From NCBI RefSeq assembly GCF_963676685.1, contig NC_092356.1:18959750-19023749 (forward strand): DNA of 64,000 bases, written 5' to 3'. Source of the stretch: Mytilus edulis. Taxonomy: Eukaryota > Mollusca > Bivalvia > Mytilida > Mytilidae. Position 1 is the stretch's first letter. The number at the start of each line of letters is the position of its first letter. The notes under the pieces were generated by a model, which was not told the DNA's origin, did no database searches, and saw only the letters and a list, made by a program, of their open reading frames with translations. Of this stretch, positions 56,101 to 64,000 are shown piece after piece. The position numbers were made by a program, and so were the translations under genes.

Positions 56101-59041
56101 CCATGTTATAATCTATATGTATCAACTGAAATCAAAAGTTAACAATTGTTTTATTATATGACTCTTTATCTCTCTCCAATTTTCTGGTATTTGCTCAAGA
56201 AAACTGCTCCCTGCTATGTTATTAAATATCTAATATGCTTTTGCAGTTGCTAAGATCAAATATTCAATAAAGTAAGCTAAAATCAAATACAAAGAAAAAA
56301 AGAAGAAATGAGTAAAACACACCAAAAACAAGAAAAAAACATTATAAAAACCGGGAATTTACTTGACGTCCTGAACCTATGTTATTGACGTTGTCATGGA
56401 ATATCTATATTCAGATACACGGACGCTGTTCCAACTGTCTTATTATCCTCTTGGAATTTTTGCGCGTTGAACATATCTTTTTATCAATGAGGATTTCCTA
56501 TGCTTTTAGCCAATGAGAAAACAGAAATATTTTAGTCATGTAATAACATATTTTATTGTATGCAAAAATATATTGATTCTCATGGACATGACATAATCTT
56601 TATATTTGTCATGACAAATATCAGACAATCTCAATTATAATTGCGTAAGTATTGAAAGAGTTTCAGGTATATGTAGGATGGAGGCATCCCGGTCACTTCA
56701 AATTGACATGAGATTTATGAGGCTTACTTTAAGCCAAAAGCTTTTTATAACCTTCGTTTATAATGCTCTTCAATTTCTTTATTGGCTTTGAATTTCAACT
56801 GTTTTGATTTGACCAACACTGTTATGTCTTATGAAGACGAGAGGTGCGTATGGTTTACTTATTAACTTGGAATAAAAACTTTCATATAGTATTTTGCCTT
56901 TTACTTTTAACCTTGCTATGCATGCTTAGATTTTGAAAAGTATGAACCATCTGGCTAAGAAAAAAGTGGAAATTCTACAATAAGAATATAAGTTATACAA
57001 TATTAAAATTCTAAACACAAAAATGGGGATCAATGTTTACGCAAGCGGTAGAGCTTTCGATGCTGACTTTTTTCAACAGAGCAAGGTCATATAACTTCAA
57101 GCGGTACTCACAACACAGAGAGGACATTCATTATAATATCAAACAATTAGTCTGTAAAATTGAAGTTTAGTTTTTTTTTCTTCATAATGATACTAAAGTT
57201 TAGAACATTTAAAGCTTAAGTGTACGACATTCTATAACAGTGAAAGATTCTAACGTAAATGGCTGCTCATCCTAAGAATGGAAACGTTTTATGAAACAAT
57301 CATTCAGTTGAATAGGGTATTCAATGTAGGAGTGAATATAAGCGCTGGACACAGCGCAAGGTGTGTTGTCTCGATATCTCAATAGCATCAGTTTGAATTA
57401 GGGTGGGGGAAGAACACAAATTTGCTTTCGCAAATTTGCAGATTTAACATTGTTGTGCTGATATTATCAAATTATGAAACTAATATGTGTTTTCAGCTGT
57501 GTACCACCTTCGATTGCTCGTTCGTAGAGTTGTCACTATGTCAGACAAAAGAACGGATATAGGTCTCCTTCTCTTAGATGTAAAGATCTTATAACATATG
57601 AATACGATATGATAATAAATGTTTCCATAATTACCTGTGCATCGTTCCAAGACATTATTTCATCACTAAAGAAATAACATGCACCATAGTCGACACTTCT
57701 AGTCCAATTCAAAGGGCATTCTCGTTTATCTCCTGTCAGACCTGCATGTATATAGAAGTAAAAAAAATAATTGTGTTTAATTTTACAGCCAGATTAGCCA
57801 TCGTCGAAATGTATTTTTTTTTTTGCACAGAATTAGTTGATCTGAAACATAACCTAGAAAAATACAAAATATATCTGATTGTTTTATTCTAATTCAAAAT
57901 AAAGTTGAATTTGTAACAACTGTCATGATGTTGAGTGTTACAACGATAAAAGACGAGCGAAAACTTCAAGAGGGACATTCAAACTAGAAAAATCAAAACT
58001 TAAGGTGGTAACTAACACTACAGGGAGATAAATTTGTAAAATCAGCAGAACGTTTTAATGACGTTGTGTTCATGAGGGAATATCAAGTTTCTCAATGATC
58101 AAAGTTAGTGTTTGTCAAACTGCTATATAACCAGTGTAATTTTTCTGATTAAACGGTTGGTTCAAATTTTTTGAAATTTTTATATTTTTGTCAAAGGGTC
58201 AAAGTAAATAATTTGTCAAAATTTTAAGAAAATTAAACGAGCCAAATTAATTTTAGTGAAAGTGTTGGGTACCACCTTAAAGTCAAAAATAAACTGACAA
58301 TGTCATGGCTATAAAAACAACAAACAGTATTACACTAAACACAACACAGACAACTAAAGACAACAGGATTCCTACCCTAATTGTTTTGGCAATTCCTTTT
58401 TGTAATTTTATTATTTGTTGGATTGTCACATGTGTCAGTTATTAAAACTGGCAAGTTGTTAATTGTTATTCGTTTAGAAATTCGAAAAAAAAAATAATTT
58501 CTCCTTTAGCATATAAATATTTAGCTCTAATTTATTAGATTATAGTGTTTACAAATATAAAATAAATAATGATTTATTTTCCTATTAGATAAAAAAAAAT
58601 ATACACACCTGACTCATTACCATAACTTCCCGGTATCTCTAAAGGTGAGTATTTGTCATCTATCACACTGACCCTATGACTTAGATCTTGTATTGTGTCA
58701 TTAATTGTATTCAAAGCATTTATTGTTTCGTTTAGTTCTTGTTCGAACTGTATGGTGACATCTCGCAAACCTTCAATTTCACATGAAAATGTCCTCTTAG
58801 TGTTTTCCAGTTCATGTTCTATCTGTTGTGTTTGACCTTTCAGAGAAGTGAGTTCATGTTCGTTATTTATCACTCTTAGAAGTAAAGCATGGAAATTTCC
58901 TTTCATAATCTCAACTTCTATGTTGATCTTTGTGATGTCTGTCCCATTTAGATCAGCATTCACAGAGCTTTGAGTACTTTGATCAACCAAACTTCCATTG
59001 CATACATATGATAGGAAAGACAATATCACTACAAACCACAT
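53143..59041 (-). CDS. Secreted C-type lectin-like protein with coiled-coil stalk
   Basis: Four coding exons (59041-58609, 57741-57635, 55374-55284, 53372-53143) give 286 residues with GT-AG borders. Residues 1-16 form a signal peptide (MWFVVILSFLSYVCNG). Residues about 36-130 are heptad-like and charged (coiled coil), with N-glycosylation sequons at N32, N104, N114 and N142 and a lone C87. The C-type lectin domain runs from C153 (ECPLNW) through C166, C183, WIGG (215-218), C258, C274 and C282, fitting the three standard disulphides; C206 is extra. Sugar/calcium motifs are missing: there is no EPN or QPD, and the WND position reads W269-F-S. Bivalves have many such lectins, often linked to pathogen recognition (family knowledge); binding of another ligand is inference. 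I see no poly(A) signal close by. Confidence 0.85.
53491..53585 (+). repeat. Family A fragment in lectin intron 3
   Basis: GTTTGTCTGTCTTTGTTATA and CCATGGCGTTGTCAGTTG match the Penelope-like 3' tail (29660-29720). It lies between lectin exons 3 and 4. Confidence 0.5.
54243..54825. mobile_element. Palindromic transposon with AAAGGAGTAGGTCCGG ends
   Basis: The outer inverted ends (AAAGGAGTAGGTCCGGTAAG and its inverse at 54806-54825) frame a second inverted pair (GAAAGTGGCCGCATCCGTGT and the inverse near 54555-54580). The whole 583 bp is thus a diverged foldback, with pairing down to a central AT loop. No frame of note. It lies in intron 3 of the lectin gene. Confidence 0.75.
55977..56109. repeat. 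Foldback element in lectin intron 2
   Basis: TTTTCATATCAGACCCTTTT, then TCAGCCCATGGTCA, are mirrored by TGACCTAGGGCTGA and GGGCTCTGATATGAAAAA. The loop itself contains GAGCCTGTCGGCTC, a small hairpin. Confidence 0.7.
57341..57462 (+). mobile_element. SINE-like element, diverged copy
   Basis: GAAGAACACAAATTTGC, GCTTTCGCAAATTTGCAGA and TTTAACATTGTTG match the tail of the SINE-like element at 60478-60630 in the other orientation. The upstream part (CGATATCTCAATAGCATCAG) matches its tRNA-like body weakly. It lies in intron 1 of the lectin gene. Confidence 0.5.
58000..58280 (+). mobile_element. MITE with TTAAGGTGG inverted ends, copy 2
   Basis: Same element as 23360-23641, collinear throughout with scattered differences. 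It sits inside a family A (Penelope-like tail) repeat in lectin intron 1: the repeat's halves are at about 57957-57999 and 58281-58360. The MITE therefore arrived after that retroelement. Confidence 0.75.
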
Positions 59042-59295
59042 TTCATTTCATGAAATATTTCACGTATATAGAATTTAAAAAAAAAATCCAATATAACAAA
59101 ATTAAAAAAAAATGTATTCTTTGAAACGTAAATAAAAATGAAAACTTTTCAGATGAAAATAGCACAGACGAAAATTATAATGTTGGCATGATGAACGAAA
59201 ATGAAATAATGTTTTCCTAGCACGGTAAAATTTAAATGCTGCATATATCATGTAGGATTAGGTTAGCTCAGCCTACTTTATATGGACAGTATAAG

Positions 59296-59706
59296 GTTCA
59301 CCAAACGTTTAACTTACAAGACCCTTCAGTTTCCTCTTGAATTGGAAAAAAATATAATTAACTTCAAATTTCATCAATATTATTGCATACGATGTGCATA
59401 ACGTAAGGGGATCATATTATTGAAACACTTGAATTAATTGATACTCATGTACTTGTAATCGTAAACATACTTATGTTGAGATTTAATGCATGTATATGCG
59501 GAAGTTTAAATACTATTTTTTTAAAACGTACAACATATTAAGATGACCATATTACCCTACAATTATTTAATTTCTCAGACACTTAAGGGAATGAAAAAAT
59601 AACTATTTCAGTTTGTAATAGAAGAAAACTACTCAATGTAAAAGTATCTTTTACTATATTGTGTGGTAATGTGAACCACGAATAAACGTCAAACTTCATG
59701 CAACCA
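59296..59706 (+). repeat. Duplicated segment, copy 1
   Basis: This stretch, directly upstream of the lectin gene, aligns in the same orientation with 61040-61427 continued at 63745-63780. Shared words include CCTCTTGAATTGGAAAA, GAAACACTTGAATTGAA-like text and GAATAAACGTCAAACTTCAT. It is non-coding and diverged. Confidence 0.75.
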
Positions 59707-60068
59707 ATAAACGTTGAAGTTTTGTATTTTTACTCTTCAATTTCATGTTTACAACTTAATATATAAATACACAGATATTGTCAATTTGAAAACAATTCAA
59801 CTTTTTAGTTCTGCAAAGAAATGTCAACTAAATACAATATATTCAATATACACTGTTGGCGTCTCTGTAGAATTGAATCTTTCTGGTTTAGTCAAAACGA
59901 TAATAGATGTCAACTGCATGCCCATTCCTGTTCTTATAACCTATACTTACATGCATCAATAGCTCCTCTAACTATATATAATTAACACACACATTTTATC
60001 ATACTCATTCATATTTTTAGTTTTTTCTGTAGTCTTCGTAAAAAATATCTTGTTATTTTCCAATCTAA

Positions 60069-60137
60069 TTAAAATGTAGATCTCTGATTTCGTTATGCTC
60101 ATATGTAGTATAACGAAATCAGAGATCTATATTTTGA
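60069..60137. repeat. Perfect-armed hairpin
   Basis: TAGATCTCTGATTTCGTTAT (60077-60096) is exactly inverted at 60110-60129. The flanks pair imperfectly for another eight bases. Confidence 0.8.
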
Positions 60138-60434
60138 TTCTATTGATTATTTTCAAGTTTACCGAAAACACTCTATCATCATAATTTTATAAGGCCCTTG
60201 TTCGTGAACGTAAAAAATGGACACATAAACCTCTACCTTACCATAAGCATTCATAATTTTATCAGAATGTTTAAATTAAAAAAGTGACTTGGTAAAAATA
60301 AAAAAAATAAAAATTAAATAAACACTCGTCTTTCACGATTATTCTTTTTGACCAACTAAGCGCCAATTTCCCTTGATTTCATAAAATATTTTGTTAAATT
60401 ATATATATTTATTTAAGAGAGATTTCAATTTGAG

Positions 60435-60435
<1 letters not shown>

Positions 60436-60468
<33 letters not shown>

Positions 60469-60477
60469 CTCGTCTAA
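60436..60477. repeat. (TA)n microsatellite
   Basis: About 20 TA units, flanked by GAGT on the left and ACTC on the right, so the whole tract is palindromic. It abuts the SINE-like element. Confidence 0.9.
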
Positions 60478-60630
60478 ACATCAACCCAACAATGTTAGAT
60501 CTGTAAATTTGCTTTCGCAAATTTTTTGTTCTTCCCTCGCCGGGATTCGAACCCATGCTACTGTGATATCGTGACACCAAATCGCCTGCACTGCAGCCGT
60601 CCCGCTAGACCACACGACTACCTGGGCTAT
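60478..60630 (-). mobile_element. tRNA-derived SINE-like element
   Basis: On the - strand it has a pol III A box (TGGTCTAGCGGG, 60612-60601) and an exact B box (GGTTCGAATCC, 60553-60543), 48 bases apart. A tRNA-unrelated tail follows, with the palindrome AATTTGCGAAAGCAAATT. The acceptor arms do not pair, so it is not a working tRNA. A related copy is at 57341-57462. Confidence 0.6.
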
Positions 60631-61039
60631 ATATATATTCGCTTTATTTATCTAATAACGTTCATAATGTTTGTTTAAAGTATTCAACAATGATTTTCCC
60701 TATTTGTTGTTTATGAAATCGCATATCTCCTATAAATTTACAAACGCATTTGATCACCTTCACATTTCGTGAGAGCCTACCAACCAATCAAGGTAGCTAA
60801 AACACCAATAAGAATATATACAAATACTGCAAATAAATCATTTTTGTTTTAAAATATGTAGAAAATTGATTCATATATGTGTGAAAGTTATTTACATATT
60901 TACTCTAATATGCATATAAAAATATTGCATAACATATTTGTAAGGTTTGAATTAAAATAGAAAAAAAAATATTATAAATATATTTGTAAGTTTGAAAGTA
61001 AATTTATTTTTAATATAAATAGAAAAGAAATCGCATGAG

Positions 61040-61427
61040 GTTTTCCAAACGTTTCATTAACAAGACTCTTCACTATCCTCTTGAATTGGAAAATAAATAT
61101 AGTTAATTTCAAATTTCTACAAGATTATTGAACATGATGTACATAACGTAAGGTGGTCATATCATTGAAACACTTGAATTGAATACTTCATGTGCTTGTA
61201 ATCGGAAACACACTTATTTTGAGTTTAAATGAATGTTTATGCAGAAGTTAAACTATTTTCATTTGTTTAACGTTATGCATATTAAAGTGAACGTATTATC
61301 ACCATTTAACAATTGCGATTTATCAGACACTACAAGGGATAAACGAATTACTTATTCATTTTGTAAAAGAAACAAATAGCTCAGAGTAAAAGTTAAAAGT
61401 ATCTTTTACTATATTGTGGGTTAATGT
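61040..61427 (+). repeat. Duplicated segment, copy 2, left part
   Basis: Counterpart of 59296-59706. It is interrupted at 61427 by the retrotransposon and resumes at 63745 (AAACCACGAATAAACGTC), where the order and spacing of copy 1 continue to 63780. Confidence 0.75.
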
Positions 61428-63735
61428 TACTTACTTACTTACTGCCCATTACGCCGCCCATTGGCGTGTGGGACTGCAACGAAGTTTCTCCACATCTGTC
61501 TGTTTTGTGCCATCTTCTTCAAGCTCCCCCAAGTATGTTGGAAATTTGCCATCTCAGACTCAACTGTGCGCCGCCATGTTATTTTAGGTCGTCCTCTGCG
61601 TCTCTTTCCCTCTGGGGTCCAGAACATTGCTGTTTTTGTAAGTTCTACAGGGCTCTTACGTAAAATATGGCCAATCCATCTCCATCTTCTCCTGCTAATG
61701 AGTATGCTGATATCTTCCTGTTTGCATTTAATGAGGAGGTTCTGGTTGGTGATTTTTTGTGGCCAAAATATCCTTAGGATTCTCCTCAGACTCTTGGTAT
61801 GGAATGTAGAGAGCTTTTGTTGGTCTGCCTCTGTCATTCGCCAACTATCAGAACCATACAACAGGATAGGTAGTATACAACTGTTATATAGTTTTGGCTT
61901 TGTTCGGATGGTGTATTGACCTGATTTCCATACGGGCTGTAGGGTATTAAATGCAGCTCTAGCTTTTGAAGTCTTTGTTTGATGTCAGTGTTGGCTCCAC
62001 CATCTGATCTTACAGTACTTCCTAGGTAAGTGAAGGTATCGGTCTGTGGTAATGATGTCCCGTTTATTATAATTGGTGCTGGGTTGTTAGTGTTTAGACT
62101 CATTACTTCAGTTTTCTTAGTGTTTATTTTGAGACCTATCTGTCCTGCATACTTTTCTATTCGACTGGACTTTTCCTGGATATGTTGGTGAGTGTGCGAT
62201 AGCATGCCAATGTCTTCAGCACAGTCCAAATCTTCAAGAATGGTGAAAGTTCCCCATCTTATGCCTCTTGGGATATCTGCAGTTGTTTGTCGCATCACCC
62301 AGTCAATGGCTATTATAAATAGTGTAGATGACATTACACATCCTTGCCTTACTCCAGTTTTAATTAGGAAATAAAGTTGTTCACTTCCAACTGTACCTTT
62401 AAAGTTTTCATAAAAGGCCTTGATTAGATTGATCAGGTGTTGTGGGATGCCATAAAGCTGTATGATTTTCCAAAGGGTTTCCCTATGAATGCTATCAAAT
62501 GCTTTTTCGAAGTCGATGAAATTGATGTAGAGTTGCCGCTGCCATTCTGTGCATTGTTCAATGATATTTCTCAGAATGAAAATCTGGTCAACGCAGCCTT
62601 TTCCCTTGCGAAATCCTGCCTGTTCCTTTCTGAGTAAACTGTCGATTGCTTCAGATATTCTGTTTATAATAATTTTGGCCATGATCTTGCTAGGAATAGA
62701 TATAAGGGTGATTCCACGCCAGTTATTGCAATCATTTAATGCATCCTTTTTAGGTATTCGGATGATAATACCTTTATCCCATTCTGTTGGTACTATAAGT
62801 TCTTTCCAGATCTTACGGAAATTTGGTTGTAGGGTATTGGCTGCTAAGATGGGATCAGTTTTGAACAGTTCTGCATTCAGATTATCTGAACCAGGAGCTT
62901 TTCCGTTCTTTAGAGTTTTGATTACTGCTACAATTTCAGATATGGTGGGTGGTTCAATACTTATTTCCAGTTCAAAGCTAGGCTCTGGAATAGTAGGTAG
63001 TTCTTTTGGAGATGGTCTGTTCAAAATTTCACTGAAGTGTTCTACCCATCTTTTTTCTTGTTCCTTTTCTGATGTTAGTAAATTTCCCTGTTTGTCTTTC
63101 ACTAGGATGTTAGGTGAAGACTTGCCTTTTCCACAGATAGTTTTGGTAATTTTGTAGAGGTTGCCTTGCTCTCTTTTATTAGCCGCTTCTTCTGTTTGAT
63201 CTGCTAAATTATCCATATATTTTTCTCTTATCAGCTCTAACCAGGGTTTTGACATTGCGATGTATGTCACTATATTCTTGTTGGTATTTGTCTTTCAATC
63301 TTGGTGATTTGGTATCATTCACTTTCTTTTTTGCCTGCCTTCTGATATTAATCTTGTTCCATGTTTCCGGTGTGATCCAATCTTTTGTCTTTGTCTTTTG
63401 CTTATAGCCTATACATTCCTCGCTACATTTAGTGTATATATCTGATATCTCATTCCAATTCTCATCTAATGTTTCATTTTCATCTCTTACTGAGTTTTCC
63501 AATACCTGGTATCTGTTCTGTAACTTTATGGCAAATTCTCTTTTAACATTGATATCCTACAGTCTATCAATATCAAAACGTTTCCTTGGTGGAACTTTCT
63601 TTTCAGTTGCCCTGAGTTTCAGTTGGATGAGAGCTGTTATCAGTTGGTGGTCAGATCCTACATCGGCTCCTCTCTTAACTTTCACATCTAATAATGATCT
63701 TCTCCATGTGCTATTTATCATTAGATGATCAATCT
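61428..63735 (-). mobile_element. Non-LTR retrotransposon, 5'-truncated and frameshifted
   Basis: Read from 63735 down: the end of an apurinic-type endonuclease domain (GADVGSDHQLITA), a linker, a reverse transcriptase (61834-63270 frame: motif A FIDFEKAFDS, RQGC at 308-311), then a C-terminal block (RRRWRWIGHILRK, RRRGRPKITWRR) in another frame. Frames break near 63220 and near 61967, where one A seems missing in CTTCAAAAGCT. Motif C, usually FADD, reads CAED, so catalysis would be lost anyway. The 3' end is a short (AAGT)n tail, and GGTTAATGT flanks both ends (61419-61427 and 63736-63744) as a 9-bp target duplication. The layout suggests an RTE-like clade; that assignment is tentative. Confidence 0.85.
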
Positions 63736-63780
63736 GGTTAATGTAAACCACGAATAAACGTCAAACTTCATGCTACCAAT

Positions 63781-63982
63781 ATAAATAAAGGCAACAGTAG
63801 TATACCGCTGTTCAAAACTCATAAATCCAGGGACAAAAAACAAAATCGGGGTAACAAACTAAAACCGAGGGAAACGCATTAAATATAAGAGGAGAACAAC
63901 GACATAACACCGAAACGTAACACACACAGAAACGGACCAAGCATCAGACAAAACATCACGAGAATAACAAATAGAACATGAG
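63781..63982 (+). repeat. Dispersed repeat family C
   Basis: Closely matches 25157-25355 from ATAAATAAAGGCAACAGTAG onward. It begins exactly where the duplicated segment (59296-59706 homology) stops, so it may be an insertion into that segment. Confidence 0.75.
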
Positions 63983-64000
63983 TTGGAGTTTGGTATTCTT

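Noticed and set aside
60530-60625. Possible tRNA gene
   Set aside because: A and B boxes are present, but the acceptor and anticodon arms do not fold, and a tRNA-unrelated tail plus a second copy indicate a SINE-like element.
61461-63157. Plus-strand frames of up to 202 codons over the retrotransposon
   Set aside because: They are antisense shadows of the - strand reverse-transcriptase sequence.

Overview
The window reads as nuclear DNA of a bivalve mollusc, most likely a marine mussel (Mytilus or close kin). It is AT-rich, has short exons in kilobase-scale introns with GT-AG borders, and is packed with repeats typical of mussel genomes: Penelope-like fragments, hammerhead-ribozyme repeats, a Helitron-like element, MITEs, a tRNA-derived SINE and a non-LTR retrotransposon. 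I see nothing bacterial or viral.

Three host genes can be assembled. A GH9 endo-beta-1,4-glucanase lies on the + strand (11 coding exons, 10539-22270). A paralogue lies tail-to-tail on the - strand (11 coding exons, 44309-25888). Both encode a secretory signal, an N-terminal CBM2-like module and a complete GH9 domain. Exons 2-11 have identical lengths and phases in the two genes (205, 171, 185, 160, 112, 151, 157, 166, 191 and 41 bp), so this is an inverted duplication. Both products would be secreted cellulases, presumably for digesting plant and algal cellulose. The third gene, on the - strand (59041-53143, 4 coding exons), encodes a secreted C-type lectin-like protein with a coiled-coil stalk and no canonical calcium/sugar motif.

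Layout: 1-10.5 kb repeats only; 10.5-22.3 kb GH9 gene 1; 22.3-25.9 kb intergenic repeats between the two gene ends; 25.9-44.3 kb GH9 gene 2, whose large intron 1 holds a decayed multi-exon sequence on the opposite strand; 44.3-53.1 kb repeats and foldback elements; 53.1-59.0 kb lectin gene; 59.0-64 kb a duplicated segment whose second copy is split by a 5'-truncated, frameshifted non-LTR retrotransposon with a 9-bp target duplication.

The points most worth following up are lesions in the two cellulase genes. Gene 1 lacks a proper splice donor after exon 5, and a Helitron-like element ends 30 bp before that same exon. Gene 2 carries a 155-bp tandem copy of most of exon 3 whose splice donor is destroyed. 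Intact-core and decayed hammerhead motifs lie in and around these genes.
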